Shown: positions 24,783 through 34,606 of the stretch, in pieces
Position numbering within the stretch: the first letter of the stretch is position 1
How the letters are laid out: the number at the start of each line of letters is the position of its first letter
NCBI RefSeq assembly: GCF_000716715.1
Contig: NZ_JNYJ01000038.1
Span: forward strand, 124,001-188,000
From: Dactylosporangium aurantiacum
GTDB taxonomy: Bacteria; Actinomycetota; Actinomycetes; Mycobacteriales; Micromonosporaceae
Length of the DNA: 64,000 nucleotides
Reading direction: 5' to 3'
Notes under the pieces: generated by a model
Seen by the model: the letters and a program-made list of their open reading frames with translations, nothing else
The model's database searches: none
What the model was told of the DNA's origin: nothing
Made by a program: the position numbers and the translations under genes

Positions 24783-26411
24783 TCAGCCGGTGGCGTCGGG
24801 CTTGGCCGGCCGCTCCTGGGTGCCGTCACCCTCGCCGGTGTCGGCCTTCGCCACCAGCGGCTCCGCCTCAGCGGGCTCGTCCTCGTCGACGCCCGCCCCG
24901 GCCGAAGACCCGGCGACCGACGACCCGGCGGCTGCCCCACCGACGACACCAGCGGCTTCAGTGCTCTCAGCACCGACCGCCGCAGACCCCGTTTCCGCCG
25001 GCTCCGCCTTCGCAGGCTCCGCCTTCGCGGCCGCCGCCTCCCCGGACCCCGCCTCAGTCTCGGCGGACCCGCCGGCGGGCTCGACGGTCGTGGTCGCCGG
25101 CGTCACCGGCGCAGCGACCGCGGCCTCCTCGGGCGACAGCCCCGCCACCTCGGTGGACTCCGCGATCCCCGCCTCCGCCACCGCCGGCTCCGGCAGGGTC
25201 GGCACCGGCGCCGGCGGCGCCTCGACCACCCCGGCCTTCGCCGGAGACGCGGCCGGAGACGCGGCCGGGGCCGCGGCCGAAGCCACCCCCGGCGGCACCG
25301 CGGCCGAAGCCGCACCCGGCGGCACAGCGGCCGGCGGCACGGCAACCGGCCTGCTCAACGCGCCCGCGCCGTGCACCCGCACCACCCAGGCATCGGGGTC
25401 GCTGAGCTCGTCCAGCCGCGGAATGGTCAGCGGCGACTGCCAGATCTTGTTGAAGCCGTCCATGCCGATCCGCTCCACGACCGCGTGGACGAACTTGCGG
25501 CCTTCGGCGTACTGACGCATCTTCACGTCGACACCGAGCAGCTTGCGCAGCACCCGGTCGAGCGGGTTGGCGGCCGCCTCGCGGCGCCGGTTGAACTTGG
25601 CCCTGATGTCCTCGACCGACGGCAGCACCTCGGGGCCGACGCCGTCCATGACGAACTCGGCGTGCCCCTCCAGGACGGTCATCAGGGCGGTGAGCCGGTC
25701 GAGCACGGCGCGCTGGCCGGGCGTCTGCACCAGGTCGAGCACCGAGACCTTGCTGTTGGGGTCGCGCACGACGTCGGCGAGGGCGCCGATGCCCCGGCGC
25801 AGCCGCTCGGCGAGCTGGTCCTGGTTGAGCTGGGACGCGTCGACGAACGCGCCGACCTCACCCAGGAAGTAACCCCGCATCCAGGGCACGGCGGTGAACT
25901 GCACCCGGTGGGTGACCTCGTGCAGGCACACCCAGAGCCGGAAGTCCCGGGGGTCGGCGTTCAGCCGGCGCTCCGCCTCCACGATGTTGGGGGCGACCAG
26001 AAGGAGCTGGCCGGGGTCGGCGGAGAAGACCTCGTACTGCCCGAGGACCTTGCCCGACAGATACGCCAGCACGGTCCCGGCCTGCACGCCGGTGAACCGT
26101 GACCCGATGGCGCTGGCGACCGGCCCGGGCTGCTTGCCGCCCGCGAGCCGCTCCGCCAGCGGCTGGATCACCTGCCGGAGGCCCTCGATGTTGGTCGCCG
26201 CCCAGTCACGGCGGTCGACGATGCGCACCGGCGGTGCCAGAACCTTCGTGCGCAGCCCGGTGAAGGAGCTGACGTGCTCGGTCGCCTCGTCCGCCAGTCC
26301 CCGCAGGTCGGTGACGGCGGCGGCGGCCTCCTCGTAGGACACGGCGGGGCCGCTCTTGCCCAACGCCGCGGCGGTTGCTGCGGCCAGATCCCAATCGACG
26401 AACTGCGCCAT
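24783..26411 (-). CDS. DUF2342 zinc-dependent metallopeptidase-like protein
   Basis: 542 residues. The first about 370 match the actinobacterial DUF2342 family (annotated as F420-biosynthesis-associated or zincin-like), with the zinc motif in VCLHEVTHRVQF and VVAPNIVEAERRL just before it. The remaining about 165 residues are Ala/Pro/Glu-rich low complexity, unusually long for the family. ATG 26411 (MAQFVDWDLA) has GGTGGG upstream and gives the usual N-terminus. The neighbours dacB and tilS match the mycobacterial order Rv3627c-Rv3626c-Rv3625c. Substrate unknown. Confidence 0.88.
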   Translation of the reverse strand: MAQFVDWDLAAATAAALGKSGPAVSYEEAAAAVTDLRGLADEATEHVSSFTGLRTKVLAPPVRIVDRRDWAATNIEGLRQVIQPLAERLAGGKQPGPVASAIGSRFTGVQAGTVLAYLSGKVLGQYEVFSADPGQLLLVAPNIVEAERRLNADPRDFRLWVCLHEVTHRVQFTAVPWMRGYFLGEVGAFVDASQLNQDQLAERLRRGIGALADVVRDPNSKVSVLDLVQTPGQRAVLDRLTALMTVLEGHAEFVMDGVGPEVLPSVEDIRAKFNRRREAAANPLDRVLRKLLGVDVKMRQYAEGRKFVHAVVERIGMDGFNKIWQSPLTIPRLDELSDPDAWVVRVHGAGALSRPVAVPPAAVPPGAASAAVPPGVASAAAPAASPAASPAKAGVVEAPPAPVPTLPEPAVAEAGIAESTEVAGLSPEEAAVAAPVTPATTTVEPAGGSAETEAGSGEAAAAKAEPAKAEPAETGSAAVGAESTEAAGVVGGAAAGSSVAGSSAGAGVDEDEPAEAEPLVAKADTGEGDGTQERPAKPDATG

Positions 26412-26501
26412 GCACCCACCGTACCCGCGCCGGACCATCACCGGCCGCCAAGAAGCCCCGCCTTCGACCGACAGTTAACCCCCGACCACGCAGCGACAGA
26501 A

Positions 26502-27917
26502 CTACCGGCAGCCGCAGGCGGCGAGCGCGGCGGCGACCCGGTCGAGCGCCACGACCGCCTTGGGGCCGTCGGTGGTTTGGTCGGCCATGAACGCGAACGC
26601 GAGCGTCCGCCCGTCGGCGTCCACGACGATCCCGGTGAGGGAGTTGACCCCGGTGAGCGTGCCCGTCTTGGCCCGGACCAGGCCGGCCGCGCCGGCGCCT
26701 TCCTGCGGTTTGGTGAATCGTCCGGCCAGGGTTCCGGAGTACCCGGCGACCGGCAGCCCGCTGAAGATGCCGTGCAGGTCGGCGCGGTCGGACCGGGCGG
26801 CCATCGCCAGCAGCGTGGTGAGCAGCGCCGGGGACAGCCGGTCGTTGCGGGAGAACCCGCTGCCGTCGACCAGCCCGTACGCGGTCACCGGCACGTTGAG
26901 CCCTTCCAGCACGGTCCGCATGGCCGCGGCGCCACCCTCGAACGACGCAGGCTGGCCCTTGGCGAGCGCGACCTGCCGGGCGAGGATGTCGGCGAGCACG
27001 TTGTCGCTCTCCAGCAGCATGAACTCGACCAGCCGCACCATCGGCGCCGACTCGACCTTGCCGAGCTCCTGGGCGCCGGCGGGCGCGGTGCCCGTCACGA
27101 CGGCGGCGGGCGGCAGCCCGAGCAGCTTGGCGAACGCCTGCGCGGCCTGGATGTCGGGCTGCGGGTGGCGCTTGGCGTACTTGCCGCTGTTGGGCCGGCC
27201 ACCCTCGGTCATGATCGGGGTGATCACGGCGCCGGAGCCCTCGGTGGTGGCGTCGGCGTCCCAGCCGGGGCCGATCCCGGACCCGACGAACAGCGATCCG
27301 TCGTAGACGACCTTGGTCGGCGTGGTGTCGCCGAGCGCCTTCTTCACCTGGGCGGCCAGGTCGTCGAGGCGGGCGGCGCCCGGGTAGTACGGGGTCTGGA
27401 ACACCGCCAGGGTCGGGTCGCCGCCGCCGATGAGGACGACCTCGCCGGGCTGGGCGCCGGCCACGACGCGGGTCGGGATCCGGTACGCCGGACCCCGCGC
27501 GGCGAGCGCCGCCACCCCGGTGACGACCTTCGTCGTCGAGGCGGGCGTCATGGCCGCGTCGGGCTCGGAGGAGTACAGGACCTGCCCGGTCGCCACGTCC
27601 ACGACGGAGGCGGTGATGTGCGGGCCGAGCGCGGGCGCGGCCAGCAGCGGCGCGAGGGCCGCCTTGACGCCGTCGGGTGACGGCAGCGGCGCCTGACCGT
27701 CCATCGCGGTCAGGACGGCGGGCGGCAGCTCCGGCGCGACGCCGGCGGTCCACTTCGTCCGCTCGCCCGGGTCCACCAGGCCCAGCAGGCGGATGGTCTC
27801 GGGTCCCGCGTACACCGAAGCCAGCGCGGCGACGAGCGCCACGACCAGCGCGACGGCCGCGGCGACAGTGCCAACCTGTGGTCTTTCCCTCGCCAACCGA
27901 CCCTCCCCGTACTTCAC
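26502..27917 (-). CDS. dacB: D-alanyl-D-alanine carboxypeptidase/endopeptidase (PBP4 class)
   Basis: Low-molecular-weight penicillin-binding protein that trims or cleaves peptidoglycan stem peptides outside the membrane. An N-terminal membrane helix ([18 protein letters not shown]) is followed by the three penicilloyl-serine motifs STTK (in [10 protein letters not shown]), SDN (in [10 protein letters not shown]) and KTG (in [15 protein letters not shown]). 471 residues from GTG 27917; an in-frame TTG at 27896 has GGGGAGGG 5 nt upstream and is an equally plausible start. Divergent from ppa, as in mycobacteria (Rv3627c/Rv3628). Confidence 0.9.
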   Translation of the reverse strand: MKYGEGRLARERPQVGTVAAAVALVVALVAALASVYAGPETIRLLGLVDPGERTKWTAGVAPELPPAVLTAMDGQAPLPSPDGVKAALAPLLAAPALGPHITASVVDVATGQVLYSSEPDAAMTPASTTKVVTGVAALAARGPAYRIPTRVVAGAQPGEVVLIGGGDPTLAVFQTPYYPGAARLDDLAAQVKKALGDTTPTKVVYDGSLFVGSGIGPGWDADATTEGSGAVITPIMTEGGRPNSGKYAKRHPQPDIQAAQAFAKLLGLPPAAVVTGTAPAGAQELGKVESAPMVRLVEFMLLESDNVLADILARQVALAKGQPASFEGGAAAMRTVLEGLNVPVTAYGLVDGSGFSRNDRLSPALLTTLLAMAARSDRADLHGIFSGLPVAGYSGTLAGRFTKPQEGAGAAGLVRAKTGTLTGVNSLTGIVVDADGRTLAFAFMADQTTDGPKAVVALDRVAAALAACGCR

Positions 27918-27977
27918 CGTGGTGCTGTCAGGGAGACTAATGGTCGGCGCAGCGGTGCGAGGGTGAGGAGTCATCAG

Positions 27978-28517
27978 ATGGACTTCGACGTAACGGTCGA
28001 AATCCCGAAAGGTCAACGCAACAAGTACGAGGTTGACCATGCGACGGGCCGGATCCGGCTCGACAGGACGCTGTTCACCTCGACGCAGTACCCGGCGGAC
28101 TACGGCTTCATCGAGGGCACGCTGGGTCAGGACGAGGACCCGCTGGACGCGCTCGTGCTGGTGCAGGCCCCGACGTTCCCGGGCTGCCTGATCCGCTCCC
28201 GGGCGATCGGCATGTTCCGCATGACCGACGAGAAGGGCGGCGACGACAAGGTCCTCTGCGTGCCCGCGGACGACCCGCGCCTGGAGCATCTGCGCGACAT
28301 CCACCACCTGGGTGAGTTCGACCGCCTGGAGATCCAGCACTTCTTCGAGGTGTACAAGGACCTGGAGCCCGGCAAGAGCGTCGAGGGCGCGACGTGGGTC
28401 GGGCGGGTCGAGGCCGAGGCGGAGATCGCCGCCTCCCGCAAGCGTTACCAGCAGGCCATCGCCGACGGCACCTACCACGACCCGGGCGTCGCGCCGAACG
28501 CGCACCCGACCGAGTAG
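27978..28517 (+). CDS. ppa: Inorganic pyrophosphatase
   Basis: Hydrolyses pyrophosphate to drive biosynthetic reactions. 179 residues of the soluble family I type: [48 protein letters not shown] (signature with the metal-binding Asp residues) and [16 protein letters not shown] 27978 has GAGGAG 7 nt upstream and gives the family N-terminus [12 protein letters not shown]. The stop lies 5 nt from the convergent eccC stop. Confidence 0.97.
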   Translation: MDFDVTVEIPKGQRNKYEVDHATGRIRLDRTLFTSTQYPADYGFIEGTLGQDEDPLDALVLVQAPTFPGCLIRSRAIGMFRMTDEKGGDDKVLCVPADDPRLEHLRDIHHLGEFDRLEIQHFFEVYKDLEPGKSVEGATWVGRVEAEAEIAASRKRYQQAIADGTYHDPGVAPNAHPTE

Positions 28518-28522
28518 CGCCC

Positions 28523-31500
28523 TCAGCCCGCCTCGACGTGCGCCACTTGTACCAGGCGCGCGCCGTCGCGGCGGGTGAACAGCCAGCCCCGGCCCGGTGG
28601 CAGCGGACCCGGACGGACGTTGCCGAGCAGCGCACCCTCCTCGCGGTCCCCAGACAGCACCAGGCCGGGCGAGGACAGCTCCCGCAGCCGTTGCAGCATG
28701 GGCTCGAACAGGGCCCGTGCCGCGCCGCCGCTGCGCCGGGCCACGATCAGGTGCAGGCCGATGTCGCGGGCCTGGGCGAGGTAGGGCAGCAGCGGGTCGA
28801 GCGGGTTGCCGGGCCCGGCGGCGACCAGGTCGTAGTCGTCGACCAGCACGAAGCACTCCGGCCCGGTCCACCAGCCGCGGGTGCGCAGCTGGTCCTGCGT
28901 GACGTCGGGGCCGGGCAGGCGCCGCTGCATGTAGGCGGCGACCGACGCGACGAGGTCCTCGGTCTGCTGGGTGCCGGTGCCGTAGCCGATCAGGTGCTCG
29001 GTGTGCACGGCGCCGAGCAGGGTGCGCCGGTGGTCGACGAGCACGATGCGGGCCCGTTCGGGGGTGAACCGGCCGCTGATCGTCGCGGCCAGCCCGCGCA
29101 GCAGCGTCGACTTGCCCGATCCGGCGTCGCCGAAGACCAGCAGGTGCGGCTCCGCGGCGAAGTCGACCCGGGCCGGGCGCAGGTCGGCCTCGGCGAGGCC
29201 GATCGGCAGGTCGAGCGGGTTGCCCGGGTCGGCGTCGCCGGCCACCGCCGCGTGCGGCACGAGGCCCGGCAGCATCCGCACCCTCGGCGCCGGGGCGCCG
29301 GCCCATCCGGCGGCGACGGCCTTGACCAGGTCGGCCTGGTCGCCGACGGCCAGCTTCGGCAGGGCTACGAGCAGGTGCAGGCCGTCGGTGGTCACGCCCC
29401 GGCCCGGCGCCTCTTTCGGCACGTTGGCGGCGGCCCTGCGCGAGGCGAGGGAGTCGCTCTCGTCGCCGAGCCGCAGCTCGATCCGGGATCCGAGCAGGTC
29501 GCGCAGGGCCGGGCGGAAGTCCGTCCAGCGTGACGCGGAGGCGGCGACGTGGATGCCGAACGACAGCCCGCGCGTCGCGATGTCGGTGATCGTGGTCTCC
29601 AGGTCGTCGTACTCGCCGCGGACCGTCGCCCAGCCGTCGATCACCAGGAACACGTCGCCCCACGCGTCGGCGGCCGCGGCACTGCTGACGGTGGCGCGGC
29701 GGCGCCGGTAGGTGGCCATGCCGTCGACGCCGGCCTCGGCGAAGCGCCGCTCCCGGTCGTTGAGCAGTGCCGCGACCTCGCCGACGGTACGGCGCACCGC
29801 GGCCGGATCGAGCCTCCCGGCGACCCCACCGACGTGCGGCAGGTCCCGCAGGCCGAGCAGCTGCCCGCCGCCGAAGTCGAGGCAGTACACCTGCGCCTCG
29901 GCCGGCGTGTGGGTCAGCGCGAGCCCGGCGATCAGCGTGCGCAGCGCCACCGACTTGCCGCTCTGCGGGCCGCCGACGACGGCGACGTGCCCGTTGGCGC
30001 TGTCGAGGTTGAGCCACAGCACGTCGCGCCGCTGCTGCAGCGGCTTGTCGACGAGGGCGACCGGCACCCGCAGCGCCCCACGCTGCCGCCGGTCGGTGAC
30101 GCCCAGCCCGCGGCCCGGCTCGACCGCGACCGGCCCGAGCAGCTCGTCGATCGACGCGGACACGCTCAGCGGCGGCAGCCACACCTGGTGGGCGGGGACA
30201 CCCTGACCGACCAGCCGGTCGACGAGGATGTCGAGCAGGCTCACGGACGGCTCGTCCCGCTGGGGCTCGGGCAGCGCTCGCGGCGGCGCGAACCGGGTGT
30301 CGTACACCGCGACCCGCCGCCCGAGCGCGGCCGCCGCACCCGACCGTCCCGGCTGGTGGTGCGCGCCGGACACGTAAGCGGCCTTGAACCTGGTCAGCGG
30401 CTCGGTGCCGGACTTGAGGTAGCCGTGGCCGGGTGAGCGCGGCAGCTCATACGCGTCGGGGACGCCGAGCACCGTGCGCGACTCCAGCGACGAGAACGTC
30501 CGCAGCCCGATCCGGTACGACAGGTGCGTGTCGAGCCCGCGCAGCCGGCCCTCCTCGAGCCGCTGCGAGGCCAGCAGCAGGTGCACGCCGAGCGACCTGC
30601 CGACCCGCCCGATCTGCACGAACAGGTCGATGAAGTCGGGCTTCGCCTCCAGCAGCTCGCTGAACTCGTCGCAGATCACCAGCAGGCTGGGCAGCGGCGC
30701 GAGCGGCGCGCCGCCGGCGCGGGCCCGCTCGTAGTCGCGCAGCGAGTCGTAGTCGCCGGCCCGGCGCAGCAGCTCCTGGCGCCGCAGGACCTCGCCGTTG
30801 ATCGCGTCGGTCATGCGGTCGACCAGCGGCAGCTCCGCCTCCAGGTTGGTGATGAACGCGGCCACGTGCGGCAGCCGGTCCAGCCGCGCGAACGTCGCCC
30901 CGCCCTTGAAGTCGATCAGCACGAAGTTGAGCGTCTCGGAGGAGTGCGTGGCGGCCAGGCCGAGCACCAGCGTGCGCAGCAGCTCCGACTTGCCGGAGCC
31001 GGTCGCGCCGATCAGCAGCCCGTGCGGCCCCATGCCGTCCTGCGCCGACTCCTTCAGATCGATCTCCACCGGCTGCCCCTGCGGGCCGACCCCGATCGGC
31101 ACGCGCAGCCGGTCGCGGTGCGGTCGCGGCGCCCACGCCCTCGCCACGTCGAGCGACCACGGGTCGTCCAGCGCCAGCAGCGCCGCCAGGTCGGCGCCGT
31201 TCTCCCGTTTCGCATCGTCGTCGCCCGTACCGCCGGCGACCGCCAGTCTGAGCGGCGCCAGGCGACGGGCGAGCGCCTCCGCCTCGGTCGCGGCGAGGGC
31301 ATCGGGCACCCCGACCTCGCCGTCGGCCTCCACGGACACGGTCACCAGCCGCCCGCCGGCCGGGTCGAGCACGATCGCGGCCGGGTCGAGCAGCCGCGCC
31401 GGCGCGCCGTCCAGGCTGATCAGGGTCACCCCGTCGACGCCGCCGTCGGTGCCGAGGTGGCCGCTGCCGGCGAGGTCACCGCCGTCGAGCACGACCACGA

Positions 31501-32458
31501 GGTGCGGCGCGGCCCGCTGCGGACCGGCCCGGTCGGCGGCGAACCTCGCCCGGTTGGCGAGCAGGTCGTCCAGCAGGCCCTCCAGCTCGACCGCGGAGCC
31601 CGCGACGAGCCGGACCGGGCCGACCGCGTCGGTGCGGGCCGGGTGCATGGCGTGCGGGAGCCACTTCGTCCACTCCCACCGCTCCCGGCGGTGCGGCCCG
31701 GCACAGACCGCGATCAGCAGGTCCTCGGGCGCGTGGAACACCGCCAGCTGCGCCAGCACCGCCCGCACCAGCGCCACCGCCGCCTCATCGGGCGCCGCGC
31801 CCCTGCCCACGTGAACGCGCGCGAAGCTGCGCAGGGAGATCGCGACCGGCAGGTCAGGCACCACCGAATACGTGTCGAGGAACCGGCGCAGCGCCCCGGC
31901 GGTCAGCGGCTCCAGGTCCTCCAGCGGGCCGGTCGGGGGCGGGTGCAAGGGCGTGGCCAGGGTCTGCGGGCCGACGGCGACCCGTACGACCGCGAAATCC
32001 GCGTCGGCCGGGCGTCGCTCCCAAAGCCGGAAGCTGTCCACGGTCGACCACAGCGACCCGGGGTCGGGATGCCGGTAATGCAGGCCGGTGCGCTGCCTGG
32101 CGGCGGTGTCACGCACCTGCCGCCGCAGCGCCGCCAGGTGCCGCAGATACTCGCGGCGGGCGGCCATCATCTCGGCCTTCTTCGGCCCGCCGCCGGCACC
32201 GGCCGACGTCAGCAGCATCCCCAGCGTCGAGAACCCGAACACCGCCCCGATCACATACGAATACGTCCCGCCGTCCCGCCCCGCGAACAGCATCGCCGTG
32301 GCGAGCGTGCCGGTGAGCATCGGCACCAGCTGGACCAGCTGCTGCCAGCGCGACGGCGGCACCGGCGGGATCTGCGGCGGTGCCTGGACGACCAGGTCAC
32401 CGCTCGGGATCTCGGGCGCGGGCCGTCGCGGAGACCGTTTCACCACGACCGTGCTCAC
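28523..32458 (-). CDS. eccC: Type VII secretion FtsK/SpoIIIE ATPase EccC
   Basis: Motor of ESX-type secretion, 1311 residues, matching full-length fused EccC. Two membrane helices lie near residues 35-75, then three tandem FtsK-type ATPase domains with intact P-loops: GATGSGKS (Lys490), GGPQSGKS (Lys835) and GDAGSGKS (Lys1116). LLVICDEFSEL is a Walker B of the first domain. Only the membrane and ATPase parts are unambiguous; no secreted WXG100 partner gene is nearby. GTG 32458 is chosen because it gives the family length and a TACAGT hexamer lies 7 nt upstream (possible leaderless mRNA). Divergent from eccD. Confidence 0.95.
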   Translation of the reverse strand: MSTVVVKRSPRRPAPEIPSGDLVVQAPPQIPPVPPSRWQQLVQLVPMLTGTLATAMLFAGRDGGTYSYVIGAVFGFSTLGMLLTSAGAGGGPKKAEMMAARREYLRHLAALRRQVRDTAARQRTGLHYRHPDPGSLWSTVDSFRLWERRPADADFAVVRVAVGPQTLATPLHPPPTGPLEDLEPLTAGALRRFLDTYSVVPDLPVAISLRSFARVHVGRGAAPDEAAVALVRAVLAQLAVFHAPEDLLIAVCAGPHRRERWEWTKWLPHAMHPARTDAVGPVRLVAGSAVELEGLLDDLLANRARFAADRAGPQRAAPHLVVVLDGGDLAGSGHLGTDGGVDGVTLISLDGAPARLLDPAAIVLDPAGGRLVTVSVEADGEVGVPDALAATEAEALARRLAPLRLAVAGGTGDDDAKRENGADLAALLALDDPWSLDVARAWAPRPHRDRLRVPIGVGPQGQPVEIDLKESAQDGMGPHGLLIGATGSGKSELLRTLVLGLAATHSSETLNFVLIDFKGGATFARLDRLPHVAAFITNLEAELPLVDRMTDAINGEVLRRQELLRRAGDYDSLRDYERARAGGAPLAPLPSLLVICDEFSELLEAKPDFIDLFVQIGRVGRSLGVHLLLASQRLEEGRLRGLDTHLSYRIGLRTFSSLESRTVLGVPDAYELPRSPGHGYLKSGTEPLTRFKAAYVSGAHHQPGRSGAAAALGRRVAVYDTRFAPPRALPEPQRDEPSVSLLDILVDRLVGQGVPAHQVWLPPLSVSASIDELLGPVAVEPGRGLGVTDRRQRGALRVPVALVDKPLQQRRDVLWLNLDSANGHVAVVGGPQSGKSVALRTLIAGLALTHTPAEAQVYCLDFGGGQLLGLRDLPHVGGVAGRLDPAAVRRTVGEVAALLNDRERRFAEAGVDGMATYRRRRATVSSAAAADAWGDVFLVIDGWATVRGEYDDLETTITDIATRGLSFGIHVAASASRWTDFRPALRDLLGSRIELRLGDESDSLASRRAAANVPKEAPGRGVTTDGLHLLVALPKLAVGDQADLVKAVAAGWAGAPAPRVRMLPGLVPHAAVAGDADPGNPLDLPIGLAEADLRPARVDFAAEPHLLVFGDAGSGKSTLLRGLAATISGRFTPERARIVLVDHRRTLLGAVHTEHLIGYGTGTQQTEDLVASVAAYMQRRLPGPDVTQDQLRTRGWWTGPECFVLVDDYDLVAAGPGNPLDPLLPYLAQARDIGLHLIVARRSGGAARALFEPMLQRLRELSSPGLVLSGDREEGALLGNVRPGPLPPGRGWLFTRRDGARLVQVAHVEAG

Positions 32459-32465
32459 GCCACGC

Positions 32466-32471
32466 ACTGTA
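32466..32471 (-). promoter_or_regulatory. Candidate -10 element (TACAGT), eccC
   Basis: On the minus strand TACAGT is followed by 7 nt and the GTG start of eccC; no Shine-Dalgarno is visible. It fits TANNNT with initiation at or next to the start codon. A -35 is not evident. Confidence 0.3.
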
Positions 32472-32588
32472 AGACTCGCGCGGGGCGGGCGGGACCCCTG
32501 TTGCATCCAGCGTGACAACTCCGTCACACAACGTCCGATTCGCGGGAGCGGGACGACACCCGCGCATCGACCGTGGTACCTCTGAGCG

Positions 32589-33923
32589 ATGCCCGCAGCA
32601 TCGCCCGGCCTCGCCCGCGTGACGATCAGCTCGCCGCAACGGCGGGTCGACGTCGCGCTGCCTGATGCGGTGCCGCTGGCCGAGCTGCTTCCAGAGCTTC
32701 TGCGGCACGCCGGGGTCGGACTCGCCGACGACGGCGAGCGGCACGGCGGCTGGCTCCTGCGCCGGGGCGACGGCACCGCGCTGTCCACCACGACCGGCCT
32801 GGCCGGCCAGGAGGTCCACGACGGCGCCGTGCTGCACCTGGTCCCGGCCCGGGCGAGCTGGCCCGAGCTCGAGTTCGACGACGTGGTCGACGCCATCGCC
32901 GCCGGCGCCCGCCGCCAGGGCGTCGCCTGGAGCCCGGTCGCGACCCGGGCCGCGGCGCTCACCGGCGCCGGCGCCGGCCTGGCCGTGGCGCTCGCCGCCA
33001 CCGTCCGCGGCGGCCTGCCGCTGCCGGCCGCGGTCGCCGCCCTGGTCCTGCTCCTCACCGGCACCGTGGCCTCCCGCGCGTACGGCGACGCGCTCACCGG
33101 CGCGGTCCTCGCCGGGTTCGGCCTGCCGTTCGCGGCCGCGTTCGGCTGGCTCGCCACCCCACCGCCGGCCGGCGCCGCCGCCCGCGCCCTGCTGGCCTCG
33201 ACCGCGCTCCTGGTGGCCTCGCTGCTCGCCGGAGCCGGGGTCGCGCATCTGCTCCGGATCTTCGTCGCCGGTGCCACCCTCGGCCTGCTCGGTGCGGGTG
33301 GCGCTTTTCTGGCCGTACACGTGCGCCCTGCCGCGGCGGCCGCCGTGGTCCTCGCGGCCGTCGTCGCCGGTGTGGCCGGCACCCCGCTGCTCGCCATCCG
33401 CCTCGGCAAGCTGCCCGTGCCCGCCGTCGCCCTCCCGGGCGACCTCACCGCCACCGGCGCCGGCCTCGGCACACCCCCGGACCGCGCCCAGGTCTTCGCC
33501 GCCGTCGCCCGCACCGACGAGATGCTGACCGGCCTGCTCATTGGCTCGGCGCTCGCCGCCGCCGCGTCCGCCACCGTCCTGATCGACTCCCGCGACGCGT
33601 CCGGCGTGGTCATGGTCGCCGTCTGCGGCGTCGCGCTGCTCCTACGCGCCCGCATGTTCGTCACGGTCCGCCACCGCCTGCCACTCCTCGCCGCGGGCGG
33701 CTGGTGCCTGGCCGCGCTGGCGTTGTCCACCCCGCCGACCGCGGTGGTGGCGGCGGCGGTCGCGCTGGTATCGGGTGGGGTCGCGCTGGCCGGGGCGCGT
33801 GCCGCGGTGCGCCCACTGTCGCCGTACGCCGGCCGGGCCGCCGACATCCTCGACATCCTCTGCCTGGTCTCCGTGGTGCCCCTTGCCTGCGCCGTGCTCG
33901 GCCTGTACGGCCTGCTCACCTGA
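32589..33923 (+). CDS. eccD: Type VII secretion integral membrane protein EccD
   Basis: 444 residues: an N-terminal ubiquitin-like (YukD-type) domain of about 95 residues (VTISSPQRRVDVALPDAVPLAELLPELL to HLVPA) followed by about eleven membrane helices from residue 115 to the end, the EccD architecture. EccD forms the lipid-filled pore vestibule of the ESX membrane complex. It is transcribed divergently from eccC across 130 nt rather than in the usual single operon, and is followed by 683 nt of repeat-rich non-coding DNA before mycP. Confidence 0.92.
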   Translation: MPAASPGLARVTISSPQRRVDVALPDAVPLAELLPELLRHAGVGLADDGERHGGWLLRRGDGTALSTTTGLAGQEVHDGAVLHLVPARASWPELEFDDVVDAIAAGARRQGVAWSPVATRAAALTGAGAGLAVALAATVRGGLPLPAAVAALVLLLTGTVASRAYGDALTGAVLAGFGLPFAAAFGWLATPPPAGAAARALLASTALLVASLLAGAGVAHLLRIFVAGATLGLLGAGGAFLAVHVRPAAAAAVVLAAVVAGVAGTPLLAIRLGKLPVPAVALPGDLTATGAGLGTPPDRAQVFAAVARTDEMLTGLLIGSALAAAASATVLIDSRDASGVVMVAVCGVALLLRARMFVTVRHRLPLLAAGGWCLAALALSTPPTAVVAAAVALVSGGVALAGARAAVRPLSPYAGRAADILDILCLVSVVPLACAVLGLYGLLT

Positions 33924-33984
33924 CGTCCCGCGCCCGACCTCACCCGACGCCGGAGCCCGCGGAGCAAACACCGACACCCTCGGT

Positions 33985-34028
33985 GCGCGGGGGCCAGGAC
34001 GCGGAGGCGCGGGGGCCAGGACGCGGAG
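33985..34028. repeat. Two 22-bp tandem repeats
   Basis: Identical 22-bp units at 33985-34006 and 34007-34028, with a diverging third immediately after. Confidence 0.9.
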
Positions 34029-34063
34029 GCGCGGGAGCACGGCACGAGCGCGCGGGAGCACAG

Positions 34064-34213
34064 CACGAGGCGCAGAAACACGAGACGCAGAAACACGAGA
34101 CGCAAGAGCACGAGACGCAAGAGCACGAGACGCGAGAGCACGAGGCGCAAGAGCATGAGGCGCAAGAGCACAAGGCGCGGAAGCACGAGACGCGGAAGCA
34201 CCAGGCGAGGCGC
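34064..34213. repeat. Ten-unit 15-bp minisatellite
   Basis: Consensus unit CACGAGACGCAAGAG, with units beginning at 34064, 34079, 34094 and every 15 bases to 34199. Neighbouring units differ at one to three positions, mostly A/G transitions, and the last unit is degenerate. Clearly richer in A than the flanking DNA. Confidence 0.95.
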
Positions 34214-34606
34214 GGTGGCGTGGGTCCCGACGCGTCGATTCTGCCGCGCCCGATTCGTTCCTCCGCCGTCGATGGCCGCCCGCCGCCGTTGGTCGCCCCC
34301 GATAGCCACCTGCCGCCCGCGCCGTCGCACGGTCCGTTTCGCTTCATGCGCCCGGTTTCCTCCACGGCACCCTCTTGACGCCCCGGTCCCGGCTCGGCCG
34401 CTCGATCGGTCGGCCCACCCGACGTTCAACCCAGGACCGCATTCGTGCTGGTCACGACCACTGTGGCGACCATAACGGGTGAGATCGGTGCATTCAGGGC
34501 AGGAGTCCCGTCAACCGGCCGGGTGATGGCGGCAGTTTTAGCGGCTGCTTAAGAATCGCCGGGAGGTGGGGGGAGAGGCTGACAGACCCGACCAACACGG
34601 TCCAGA

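Larger units (their letters stand above)
33924..34606. other. 683-nt repeat-rich intergenic region
   Basis: Between eccD and mycP. It holds a 22-bp repeat (33985-34028) and a ten-unit 15-bp array (34064-34213). Several frames are open across the array only because 15 is a multiple of 3; none has a good start or family similarity, so I call no gene. About 34380-34606 is ordinary and presumably contains the mycP promoter. Confidence 0.65.

Noticed and set aside
26502..30182. A 1226-residue frame joining dacB to sequence antisense to ppa and across eccC
   Set aside because: The N-terminal part is Arg/Ala-rich shadow of eccC in another frame. The dacB signal anchor and SxxK begin after 27917.
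34064..34213. CRISPR array
   Set aside because: The units are contiguous 15-mers with no spacers and no cas genes are near.
33704..34378. Plus-strand frame encoding KHETQ/EHETQ pentapeptide repeats
   Set aside because: It starts inside eccD in another frame, and the repeats are a by-product of the 15-bp array; alternative frames across the array on both strands are open too.
28523..34429. A single 1968-residue minus-strand frame covering eccC and continuing upstream
   Set aside because: Everything beyond GTG 32458 is antisense to eccD or lies in the repeat region and has low-complexity Leu/Arg/Thr content. EccC is complete from 32458.
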